Assembly (NCBI RefSeq): GCF_002968295.1
Contig: NZ_CP134399.1
Coordinates: 3,038,001 to 3,102,000, forward strand
Length of the DNA stretch: 64,000 bases
DNA from: Mycobacterium sp. ITM-2016-00317
GTDB lineage: Bacteria > Actinomycetota > Actinomycetes > Mycobacteriales > Mycobacteriaceae
Direction: 5' to 3'
Part shown: positions 8,952 through 16,694 of the stretch, piece by piece
How the letters are laid out: the number at the start of each line of letters is the position of its first letter
Position numbering within the stretch: the first letter of the stretch is position 1
Notes under the pieces: generated by a model
What the model was told of the DNA's origin: nothing
The model's database searches: none
What the model saw: the letters and a program-made list of their open reading frames with translations, nothing else
Program-made: the position numbers and the translations under genes

Positions 8952-10430
8952 TCAGGCGAAGGTGTAGTCGGTGAACGGGAAGCTGTCGTTCTCGCGGTTG
9001 GTCTGGTTCGTCGAGGCCGGACGCACCAGTGTCTCGCCGCTCGGGCTGAAGTAGTAGGAGCGGGAGCGGGCGCAGTCGCCACGCCGGAACACGGTCTTGC
9101 CCAACAGCTTCGACATCCGCTCGCTGAACCGGTCGGTGGCGTCCTCGGTCACCTCGAACGTGGCAGCGTCGCGCCGTTGCAGCTCGCCGAAGAGCCGGTC
9201 CATGTGCCGCATCTGGTACTCCATCGTGTTGAAGTACGACAATCCGCTGGTGGCATACGGTCCGGCCAGGCTCAGAAGGTTCGGGAAGGCCGGGATGGTC
9301 ACCCCCTGATAGGCCTTGAAGCCGTTGTCCCGCCACCACTTCCCGAGGTTGCGGGCGTCGCGGCCGATCACCTCGATCGCCGGGATGTTCGCTTCCCAGA
9401 TGTCGAAACCGGTGCACAGCACCAAGGTGTCGATCTGGGTCTTGGTGCCGTCGCATGCCACGATGCCGTCGGCTTCGACCCGCTCGATGCCCGAGGTCTG
9501 CAGATGCACGTGCGGTTTGGCGAGCGTGCGGTAGTAGGAGTTCGAGTACGTCGGCCGTTTGCAGCCGAAGTCGTAGTCAGGCGTCAGCTGCTCGCGCAGA
9601 CGCCGGTCCCGGATCGAGACGAACCGCAACGCCTGAGACAGGTGGGAAGCCCCGACGTTGAGCTGCCTGAAATACTTGTAGTTCAGTACCGACAGAATCA
9701 TCATCACTTCGAGGTTCGCATCGGTGCTGAACCGGAAGGCGCGTTGCAGCAGTGGTATCCGGGCGAAGAGTCGACGCAGCAGCGGCGGGATCGCGAAGTC
9801 GAACTTCGGCACCACGTGAATCGGTGTGCGCTGGTACACCGTGAGCTCTGTGGCGGTCTTGGCCAGCTCGGGGATCAACTGCACCGCGGTGGCGCCGGTG
9901 CCGATCAGACCGATGCGCTCGCCGGCGGGGGAGTAGTCGTCATCCCAGTCCATGCTGTGCACGATGCGACCTGCGAAGTCCTCGATGCCGGGGATGTCGG
10001 GGGTGCGCGGCTGCGACAGGTAGCCGGTGGCGGTGATCAGGAACCGCGAGGTCAGCGTCTCGCCGCCTGAGAGCGTCACCTGCCACCGTCTGGCGTCCTC
10101 GTCCCACCGCGCCCCGTCGACGGGGCTGTTGAACCGCATGTGCCTGCGGATGTCGTACTTGTCGGCGACGTGTTCGGCGTAGGCCTTGAGTTCATGGCCC
10201 GGGGCGTAGAGCCGTGACCACTTCGGATTCGGCTCGAACCAGTAGGAGTAGGTCGACGAGGGGATGTCGACCGCCAGCCCCGGGTAGTGGTTGACGTGCC
10301 ACGTCCCGCCGAGGTCGTCCTCGCGGTCGACGATCAGGATGTTGTCGTAACCCATTTTCCTGAGCTGAATCGCGGCACCCATGCCGCCGAAACCCGCTCC
10401 TACGACGATCGCGTCGTATTGCACATCCAT
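8952..10430 (-). CDS. Flavin-containing (Baeyer-Villiger type) monooxygenase, 492 aa
   Basis: This is a close paralogue of the enzyme at 3009-4493. It has the FAD motif GAGFGG, the fingerprint FAGRIVHSMDWDDD, the NADPH motif GTGATA (with Ala in place of the last Gly) and TLVLCTGFD near the C terminus. The ATG at 10430 (MDVQYDAIVVGAG) fits the family N terminus; an in-frame upstream extension lacks support. The last Gly of the second dinucleotide motif is replaced, which could affect NADPH binding. It is in a minus-strand run with the cutinase. Confidence 0.86.
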   Translation of the reverse strand: MDVQYDAIVVGAGFGGMGAAIQLRKMGYDNILIVDREDDLGGTWHVNHYPGLAVDIPSSTYSYWFEPNPKWSRLYAPGHELKAYAEHVADKYDIRRHMRFNSPVDGARWDEDARRWQVTLSGGETLTSRFLITATGYLSQPRTPDIPGIEDFAGRIVHSMDWDDDYSPAGERIGLIGTGATAVQLIPELAKTATELTVYQRTPIHVVPKFDFAIPPLLRRLFARIPLLQRAFRFSTDANLEVMMILSVLNYKYFRQLNVGASHLSQALRFVSIRDRRLREQLTPDYDFGCKRPTYSNSYYRTLAKPHVHLQTSGIERVEADGIVACDGTKTQIDTLVLCTGFDIWEANIPAIEVIGRDARNLGKWWRDNGFKAYQGVTIPAFPNLLSLAGPYATSGLSYFNTMEYQMRHMDRLFGELQRRDAATFEVTEDATDRFSERMSKLLGKTVFRRGDCARSRSYYFSPSGETLVRPASTNQTNRENDSFPFTDYTFA

Positions 10431-10542
10431 GGCGATCAACGCTACCTCACAGCAAATCGGGTCCCCGCCCACTGGATCTTAGGCCGTACAGGTCGGCTGC
10501 GCTCGCTGGTGAGGTCCCGGCAGACCCGTGCCCACACACCAC

Positions 10543-10569
10543 GGAGCCCCGGCGGGGGGCCGGGGCTCC
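10543..10569 (-). terminator. Hairpin downstream of the minus-strand PE-PPE gene
   Basis: Arms GGAGCCCCGGC (10543-10553) and GCCGGGGCTCC (10559-10569) form a perfect 11-base-pair stem with a G5 loop, 45 bases past the stop of the gene ending at 10614. There is no clear U tract, as is common for mycobacterial terminators. Confidence 0.6.
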
Positions 10570-10613
10570 GGGCTGGTCTCCGAGACTTCGGCAGCCTCAG
10601 GTTCGGGGAGGGG

Positions 10614-11921
10614 TTACTCCGAGGAGCCGGAGTCGGACGACCCGGATCCGTCGGACGACGAGTCGGCCGACGAGCCCGAATCACCGGAATCCGAGGAATC
10701 CTCGGTTCCGCTCGCGTCGTCCTCGTCCTTCGTGGCCTCGTCCGCGTCGCCCACCTCGGCGTCCTCGTTCGCGGCGTCCTCGTTCGCGGCGTCCTCGTCG
10801 TCGCTGCCCGATCCCGTGTCGCTGTCCTCGTCCACGACGTCGAGATCCGCGTCCTCGTCAATGACGACGCTGGTGTCCTCGGCGCCGTCACGGTCGACCA
10901 CCTCGGCGGCGGGCTCGGTCACCTCGGTCGAGACGTCCTTGACCGTGCCGGCCTCCTCGACCACGTCGACGTCGGCAACAGGGGTCGGGTCAGGAGCCGC
11001 TGCGGGCACCGAGTCCTCGGTGACCGACACCGGCGTGGCCAGTGCGCGGGCCGGGGCGGTGTCCACGACGTCGTTGCGGCTGTATCCCTTGTCGATCTTC
11101 GCCCGCAGCTCGGCCTCCATCGGTGCGAGGAACGGCAGCAGCTGGACCAACGGGAGCTTGGCCGTCGGGATCAGGTAGTTCGTCACCTTGCCGCCCGCCT
11201 CGTTGTACTCGACGCTGGTGATGTACTCGTCCTTGAGATCTGCGAACATCATCGGCACGTGCACGAAGATGCCGCCGGCCATCGCGTTGGCGATCGCGAG
11301 GAAGTTCCACCACCGGTCGGGGAAGTCGGCCAGACCGTCGTACTCGCCGAGTACGACCTTGACCTCGTACTGCGAGTCCGGCGGCGGCTGGTAGGTGTAG
11401 TCGTACTTGTTGTTGTAGCGCGCCTTGTTGATCAGCTTCTGGCGGCTGGAGTCGGCGACCACGATGAAGGTCAGTTCGTCGGCGCTCGGCGCGTTGGGAT
11501 CCTGTGCCAGTTGACGGAGCACCTCGGTGACGACCAGCGAGCCGGCCGACAGCCCGACGATCTTCACCTGTTCGTTGGCAGGGAGGTTGCCGTCCGCATC
11601 CCGGACGAGCTTGCCGACGGCGGTGCCGATCGCGGCGTTGAGATTGTTGATCCCGATGTTGATCGACTGGCCGAGGGTGTAGGTCTTGCCCGTGTAGGGC
11701 GCGGCCTCCGCCGGCCACCCGATGCTGACCCGGTCCATGCCGTGCAGCTCGTCCTTGAGGACCTGCGCCATCACCAGATCGTGCATTGACGGGGTTGCCA
11801 GCCCGCCGACGACGAGGCCGGTCGGGCTGCTGATCCCCGGCGCCGCGGTGGACAGCGCCAGGGCAGCCGAAGCAAATGCGGCACCACACACAACTCGTGC
11901 CTTGCGAAAGTTCCTACGCAT
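10614..11921 (-). CDS. Secreted PE-PPE-domain hydrolase with Asp/Ser/Glu-rich tail, 435 aa
   Basis: The signal peptide (1 to about 30) leads into a PE-PPE domain with GLSAG (Ser125), FIVVADSSRQ and LADFPDRWWNFLAIANAMAG. From about residue 285 the tail is strongly acidic and ends in Ser/Asp/Gly repeats. It includes a 15-base tandem repeat coding NEDAA around 10745-10790. The start at 11921 (MRRNFRK) is preceded by GGGGAGAA. This copy is the most divergent of the four in this window: it lacks the GNGGRKYGG block. It is divergently arranged with the PE-PPE gene at 12760 across a long AT-rich spacer. Confidence 0.82.
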   Translation of the reverse strand: MRRNFRKARVVCGAAFASAALALSTAAPGISSPTGLVVGGLATPSMHDLVMAQVLKDELHGMDRVSIGWPAEAAPYTGKTYTLGQSINIGINNLNAAIGTAVGKLVRDADGNLPANEQVKIVGLSAGSLVVTEVLRQLAQDPNAPSADELTFIVVADSSRQKLINKARYNNKYDYTYQPPPDSQYEVKVVLGEYDGLADFPDRWWNFLAIANAMAGGIFVHVPMMFADLKDEYITSVEYNEAGGKVTNYLIPTAKLPLVQLLPFLAPMEAELRAKIDKGYSRNDVVDTAPARALATPVSVTEDSVPAAAPDPTPVADVDVVEEAGTVKDVSTEVTEPAAEVVDRDGAEDTSVVIDEDADLDVVDEDSDTGSGSDDEDAANEDAANEDAEVGDADEATKDEDDASGTEDSSDSGDSGSSADSSSDGSGSSDSGSSE

Positions 11922-12080
11922 GTGTTCTCCCCGATAAGTAGCGATGACGTGATCCGCCAACTGTCGTGCGCCAAATCATATTGCTGGTGCGTCAACTTCG
12001 TACAGCAAATTCGCCCAAATGCATATTCGGGAAGTTATAGCAAATAGTGGTTATATTGCTGTTATGTGTAGTTTATGCCA

Positions 12081-12098
12081 TCTCTACATTAGTAGAGA
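12081..12098. promoter_or_regulatory. Perfect 18-base dyad in AT-rich spacer (possible operator)
   Basis: Arms TCTCTAC and GTAGAGA are separated by ATTA. The size and symmetry suit a dimeric TetR- or GntR-type repressor site between the divergent genes, but no regulator gene is adjacent. Function is inferred only from symmetry. Confidence 0.35.
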
Positions 12099-12611
12099 AT
12101 TTGCCGGGCTCGGTGCCGGAAAAGATTCGGCAGACAGTGCCGCCTGTCAGTTTATGTAGTTTGTAGTGCATAGATATCTCAGGATCTCCGCCATCCGCAA
12201 CGATTTCAGCCAAAACTACAGAGCTGTCACTTTGCACCGATAAGTGCGTCGATAATGGCGTTGCGTCGGTAGCTGGCTGCTAGCCCGCTAAAAATTTATC
12301 TTAAACGTTATTCTGCGCAACAGCACATGCTTGTGAACAGCGCAGTCCTTGCTGGTTAATGTCACCCGGCGGGAACGTCTTGTCCTGGCTGTGATAACCG
12401 CCCACCCGGCAGGGCCCGAGCGAGATCTGGCGAGTGTGCCGAGGGCAACGGATCACGTCCGCAGGATCCCGCAGCTGCGGACGCGTCGATCAGGACCCCG
12501 GCTCAGATGTGCCGCGTGGTCGGCGAAACCGGAGTTCAGAGCGTTGACCGGGGGGTTGCAGCAGCCTGCGGCACGCAGTGGGCTGAGTGCTCGGCCAAGG
12601 GTGTGATCCGT

Positions 12612-12651
12612 GTTTGCTGACGCGTTCGCTGGCGGCCCCCCGCTGAGGTAT
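12612..12651 (+). promoter_or_regulatory. Paired element GTTTGCTGA-N26-GGTAT upstream of PE-PPE gene at 12760
   Basis: This is the second copy of the element seen at 330-369, with both blocks and the 26-base gap conserved. It lies 113 bases before the GTG start. The GTTTGCTGA 9-mer alone also occurs at 8046-8054, in the 5' region of the minus-strand PE-PPE gene, but there without GGTAT at that spacing. Confidence 0.35.
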
Positions 12652-12759
12652 CGTGCAACTTCTGTCCGGCAGCGGGCAGACGAGCACGGGCGTGCCGTCG
12701 AACCGCCCGGCCGACGTCGACGAACACGGGCACCCCGCGGCCCGAAAGAAGGGACTTCT

Positions 12760-14028
12760 GTGAATCGAGCGACGAAGGCCGCGATGACCGCGGCTGTGGT
12801 GCCGTTTGCTGCGTTGCCGCTGGCGTTCGGCGGATCAGTTGCCACAGCCGCCCAGCTCATTCCTGCCGGCCCCGCGGCGGTGCTGCACCACGGCCCGACG
12901 CCCTGGGCCATGGACGACAACCTCGGCGGAGCGCTGTGTGAGGAGCCCAAGGTCTGCCGCGAGGTCTCCTACCAGTGGATCGTCGCGCTCGGCACGGTCG
13001 AAGTCGGCATCGCGCAGAACGTGCGGGCCCTCGATTTCGCGATCAAAAACCTGCCGTCCGATTCCGACGCGCCCGAGGACAAGATCGTCTACGCGTTCAG
13101 CGGCGGCGCCCGGGTGGCCTCGGTGTGGCTGCGCGATCACGGCAGCGATCACGAGAACAGCACTGCCACACCGGCGCCGGACGACATGACCTTCGTCCTG
13201 CTGGGTAACGGGGGCCGCAAGTACGGCGGGCTGAACGGCTGGTGGTACGGCGACAAACTGCTGACGCCCACCGACACCGACTACTCCGTCGTCGACGTCG
13301 CCCGCGAGTACGACCCGATCGCAGACTTCCCGGCCAACCCGTTCAACCTGCTGGCCCTGGCCAACGCGGTCGCGGCCTTCACTTACGTGCACATGAGCTA
13401 CGACGACGTCGACCTCGACGATCCCGCCAACATCGTGTGGACCGAGGGCAACACCACCTACGTGCACGTGCCGACCAAGAACCTGCCGCTGCTGCAGGGC
13501 TTCCGCGACTTCGGTCTGGGCTGGCTGGTCGACGGCTGGGAGGAACCGCTGCGCGCGATCATCGACCAGGCCTACGACCGCACCTGGCTGGACGGCAAGG
13601 CGCCACAGGGCGAGGCCGGGGACGATGCGCTGCAGACCGGGCTCGACGAGCAGCAGGAGGCCTCCCCCCGCACCGTCGCGCGCACCCAGGCCGCTGGCCA
13701 CCAGGTCACCGACGAGCTCGGCACCGACTCCACCGACTCCACCGACTTCACCGACGATGCCAACGATGACGTGGGCGGTGAGCAGACCCCGGAGCCCGCG
13801 ACCGACGAGGACAAGACCGCGGAGGACAGCACCGAGGAGGACCCCGCCGACCCGGTGACCGACGAGGACACCGCCGAGCCGGCCGACGAGGACGCCGGCG
13901 CCGCGGATGATCCGTCAGACGCTGCCGATTCGGAGGCCGACTCAGAGGCTGATTCGGAGGCCGACTCCGAATCCGGTGTCGACTCCGGCGGGGACGCTGG
14001 CGACTCCGACGGAGGCGGCGAGGCCTAG
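12760..14028 (+). CDS. Secreted PE-PPE-domain hydrolase with acidic tail, 422 aa
   Basis: This is a paralogue of the gene at 584: it has the same MNRATK start after GAAGGGACTTCT, the same GPTPW block, LLGNGGRKYGGLNGW and ADFPANPFNLLALANA. The nucleophile elbow is AFSGG (Ser114) where the relative has GFSGG, so the first Gly is lost. After about residue 280 comes an acidic Thr/Asp/Glu tail ending in DSEADSEADSEADSES repeats. The GTG start at 12760 is 50 codons inside the longest open frame and is fixed by the conserved N terminus and signal peptide. It is followed 8 bases later by an SDR gene. Confidence 0.85.
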   Translation: MNRATKAAMTAAVVPFAALPLAFGGSVATAAQLIPAGPAAVLHHGPTPWAMDDNLGGALCEEPKVCREVSYQWIVALGTVEVGIAQNVRALDFAIKNLPSDSDAPEDKIVYAFSGGARVASVWLRDHGSDHENSTATPAPDDMTFVLLGNGGRKYGGLNGWWYGDKLLTPTDTDYSVVDVAREYDPIADFPANPFNLLALANAVAAFTYVHMSYDDVDLDDPANIVWTEGNTTYVHVPTKNLPLLQGFRDFGLGWLVDGWEEPLRAIIDQAYDRTWLDGKAPQGEAGDDALQTGLDEQQEASPRTVARTQAAGHQVTDELGTDSTDSTDFTDDANDDVGGEQTPEPATDEDKTAEDSTEEDPADPVTDEDTAEPADEDAGAADDPSDAADSEADSEADSEADSESGVDSGGDAGDSDGGGEA

Positions 14029-14036
14029 GGGCCGGT

Positions 14037-14918
14037 ATGCCCGGCCGCTATCCTTCCCGGGTGGCATCCAGAGACGCAGCGCAACTGACCGGCAAGGTCG
14101 CCTTCATCACCGGCGGCGCATCAGGGATCGGGGCCGCGCTCGCCGCCGAACTCGCCGGAGCGGGCGCCGCGGTGTGGATTGCCGACCGCCAGTTCGAGGC
14201 GGCCGACGAGCTCGCGCAACGGCTAGGGGGATCGGGCGCCCAGGTGCATGCGGTCGAACTCGACGTGCGGGACGCGGCCGCCTTCGCTGCGGCGGTCAAT
14301 GCCACGGTCGACACCGCGGGCCGTATCGATTACCTGTTCAACAACGCCGGAATCGGGATCGGCGGCGAGGTCGACACGCTGAGCCTCGACGACTGGACCG
14401 ACATCATCGACGTGAACCTTCGCGGCGTGATCCACGGCGTCCAGGCCGCGTACCCGGTGATGATCAGGCAGGGCAGCGGCCACATCGTGAACACGGCGTC
14501 GATGGCCGGCCTGGTGACCACCGCCGCGCAGGCCGGCTACTCGGCGACCAAGCACGCGGTGGTGGCGCTGTCGAAAACCCTGCGGGTGGAAGCCGCCACC
14601 CACGGCGTGCGGGTCTCGGTGCTGTGCCCCGGGGTCGTGCGCACGCCGATCTTGTCGGGGGGCGCCTACGGCCGCAACACGAGCGTCAGCAAGGAGAACC
14701 TGGTCAAGCTCGGGGAAGCGCTGCGCCCGATGGACCCCGCCGCCTTCGCCGACAAGGCCCTGCGCGCCGTACTGGCCGACCAGGCGATCATCGTGGTGCC
14801 GCGGTGGTGGAAAGCGCTGTGGCTCCTGGAGCGGTTGTCACCGGCGCTGTCGATGCGTACGGCCGCGGTGGCGCTCAAACGCACCCGCGAGGTGCAGTCA
14901 GCCGTACCGCCGCAGTAG
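14037..14918 (+). CDS. Short-chain dehydrogenase/reductase, 293 aa
   Basis: This is a classical SDR with the cofactor motif TGGASGIG, the structural NNAG and the catalytic YSATK following a Ser in NTASMAG. The ATG at 14037 starts 8 bases after the PE-PPE stop; a GTG at 14061 (MASRDAAQL) would place the glycine motif at a more usual distance and is a real alternative. Its 3' end overlaps the convergent alkB-like gene by 21 bases. It probably oxidises or reduces an alcohol or ketone; with AlkB next door it could act on an alkanol, but that is inference. Confidence 0.8.
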   Translation: MPGRYPSRVASRDAAQLTGKVAFITGGASGIGAALAAELAGAGAAVWIADRQFEAADELAQRLGGSGAQVHAVELDVRDAAAFAAAVNATVDTAGRIDYLFNNAGIGIGGEVDTLSLDDWTDIIDVNLRGVIHGVQAAYPVMIRQGSGHIVNTASMAGLVTTAAQAGYSATKHAVVALSKTLRVEAATHGVRVSVLCPGVVRTPILSGGAYGRNTSVSKENLVKLGEALRPMDPAAFADKALRAVLADQAIIVVPRWWKALWLLERLSPALSMRTAAVALKRTREVQSAVPPQ

Positions 14919-16088
14919 CGCCTTTTCCCGCCGCGGGCTCAGCGCGGCCAGCCGGACGTCGCCGCCGTAGTGGGCCAGCACCCGGTGGTCCATCACCCGC
15001 TGCCATACCGGCGGGACGATCGCCAGCAGCACCATCGTGGCGTACCCCGACGGCAATTGCGGGGCCTCGTCGGCATGGCACAACGCCTGGTACCGCCGGT
15101 GCGGATTGGCGTGATGGTCCGAGTGGCGCTGCAGGTGGAACAGGAACACGTTGGAGATCACCGAGTTGCTGTTCCAGCTGTGCGCCGGCCGCACCTGTTC
15201 GTAGTTGCCGTCGCGGCGGCGCTGTCGCCGAAGCCCGTAGTGCTCCAGGTAGTTGATCGATTCCAGCAGGCAGATCCCGACCACCGCCTGGCCGAGCAGC
15301 CACGGCAGCGCCGGCACCCCGAACACCGCGACCAGTGCGGTGAACAGGACCCCGGTCATCGCCCAGGAGTGCAGCGCGTCGTTGCGTGGCGTCCACGGCG
15401 ACTTCCCGTTCCTGGCCAGTCTGCGCCGCTCCAGCGTCCACGCCGAACGCAGGCTGCCGAAGACGGACCGGAACAGGAAGGCGTACAGGTTCTCTCCGAG
15501 GCGGGCGCTGGCCGGGTCCTCGGAGGTGGCGACGCGAGCGTGGTGTCCCCGGTTGTGTTCGACGAAGAAATGGCCGTACCCGGTCTGGGCCAGCGCGACC
15601 TTGCTCAGCCACCGCTCGGAGCGCACTCGCTGGTGGCCCAGCTCGTGAGCGATGTTGATCGCCACGCCGCCGATGCCGCCCACGGTGAGCATGAGGCCGA
15701 CCTTGTCGAGCGGGCTCAGCGTCACCCCGCCGCCGCCGGTCCACACCCAGCAGGCCAGCGCCAGGGACAGGTACTGGGCGGGCAGATACAGATAGGTGGC
15801 CCACCGGTAGAAGCGGTCGGTCTCCAGCCGGGCCAGTGCGCTGTCCGGGGGATTCTCGGCGTCCAGGCCGACGAGGTAGTCCAGCGCCGGGATCACCAGC
15901 AGCATCATCACCGGGCCCGACCACCAGAACACCCCCCAGCCGGTGACCGTCACCGCAACCCAGGACGCCGGAACGAGCGTGGGTATCACCAGGCCGAGCA
16001 GCCAGACATACCGCTTGCGGTCCCGCCAGGCTGGAGCAACTTCAGTCGAGACGCCTGTGCGTGCCTGTGCGCGCTGCTGAATCGGCAT
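14898..16088 (-). CDS. alkB: Alkane 1-monooxygenase AlkB-type di-iron membrane hydroxylase, 396 aa
   Basis: All the histidine boxes of the AlkB family are visible: HELGH (148-152), EHNRGHH (177-183), NYLEHYG and LQRHSDHH. Hydrophobic membrane segments lie at about 27-50, 57-75, 98-116, 127-146 and around 240-270. The family hydroxylates medium- to long-chain alkanes at the terminal carbon using electrons from rubredoxin. A strong AGAGGAGGAA ribosome site supports the start at 16088. No rubredoxin or rubredoxin reductase gene follows, unlike the rubA/rubB genes next to alkB in M. tuberculosis. It converges with the SDR gene. Confidence 0.88.
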   Translation of the reverse strand: MPIQQRAQARTGVSTEVAPAWRDRKRYVWLLGLVIPTLVPASWVAVTVTGWGVFWWSGPVMMLLVIPALDYLVGLDAENPPDSALARLETDRFYRWATYLYLPAQYLSLALACWVWTGGGGVTLSPLDKVGLMLTVGGIGGVAINIAHELGHQRVRSERWLSKVALAQTGYGHFFVEHNRGHHARVATSEDPASARLGENLYAFLFRSVFGSLRSAWTLERRRLARNGKSPWTPRNDALHSWAMTGVLFTALVAVFGVPALPWLLGQAVVGICLLESINYLEHYGLRRQRRRDGNYEQVRPAHSWNSNSVISNVFLFHLQRHSDHHANPHRRYQALCHADEAPQLPSGYATMVLLAIVPPVWQRVMDHRVLAHYGGDVRLAALSPRREKALLRRYG

Positions 16089-16329
16089 CTTCTGAAGATT
16101 CCTCCTCTTAGCCGAGCCGTCTCTTGATCATTGCCGGACCAAGCGACGATTGAGTAACGCGGTCATACCATTGCGGCTCGTCAGGGGCAATCGGGAGCGA
16201 AGCCAATTTCGGCGAGCCGGATCGGGCCCCAGAGTACCGGTTGCTGGTCGCCCGTTCCGGTCCACGCCTCCGGCGTTTCGGGCGGCCCGGCACACGCGGG
16301 GGACAGCAAATTCTGCGGAGGCTGCGGCG

Positions 16330-16690
16330 TCAGTGCTGCAGCCCGACGCTGACCGGCGGGTCCACCGCCTCGCCGGCAACGTTTCGCCGCACGACGTCAG
16401 CCAGGCTGGTGGGCGCGTCGACAGCCTCCAGACCTGCCTGGGAAAAGGTCTCCGCGGTGAACAGGTTCGGATCCAGCAACGGGTTGGTCAGCGCCTGTGT
16501 CCCACGACGTGTAGTCGCCCATCGTGCTCAGCGCGCCCGACGGGTCTCCATCGTGTACACGGCCCCGTTGATCAGCCGCCGGTTGACCACCTGGTTCACC
16601 TTCGGCGTGCGCCGCAGCGCGCGCGCCAGAACACCCCGGTCACGAACGTGAAGATACGTCCGTGGGCCGGGATGTCGCCAGGTCGCTGAT
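16330..16690 (-). pseudogene. Remnant of an animal-type haem peroxidase gene (internal deletion plus frameshifts)
   Basis: This apparent intergenic stretch translates on the minus strand into four consecutive protein-like pieces in shifting frames. They read GRIFTFVTGVFWRA, then TPKVNQVVNRRLINGAVYTMET, then GALSTMGDYTSWDT, then LTNPLLDPNLFTAETFSQAG and a C-terminal ADVVRRNVAGEAVDPPVSVG. The first three match the N-terminal part of bacterial animal-type haem (cyclooxygenase-like) peroxidases; the last matches their C terminus, including the equivalent of the region before the COX C-terminal end. The haem-binding core of several hundred residues is gone. The piece joins directly onto the stop of the upstream VWA gene at 16695. 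Family assignment is from memory of these proteins and is moderately sure; that it is decayed coding DNA is clearer. Confidence 0.6.
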
Positions 16691-16694
16691 CCGG

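Larger units (their letters stand above)
11922..12759. other. AT-rich divergent intergenic region between two PE-PPE genes
   Basis: No gene was recognised. From about 11970 to 12330 the composition falls to roughly 55-63 percent A+T by eye, against about one third in the surrounding genes. It carries a perfect 7-base dyad (TCTCTAC-ATTA-GTAGAGA, 12081-12098), a second dyad GACAG-N6-CTGTC (12133-12148) and two TGTAGTTT copies (12067 and 12155). The 3' part (12350-12759) returns to normal GC. It probably holds the promoters of both flanking genes. Confidence 0.55.

Noticed and set aside
8673..10070. 465-codon plus-strand frame opposite the second flavin monooxygenase
   Set aside because: Shadow frame; minus-strand monooxygenase motifs are unambiguous.
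16150..16689. 179-codon plus-strand frame in the gap before the VWA gene
   Set aside because: No family resemblance, no ribosome site, and the opposite strand holds the peroxidase remnant.
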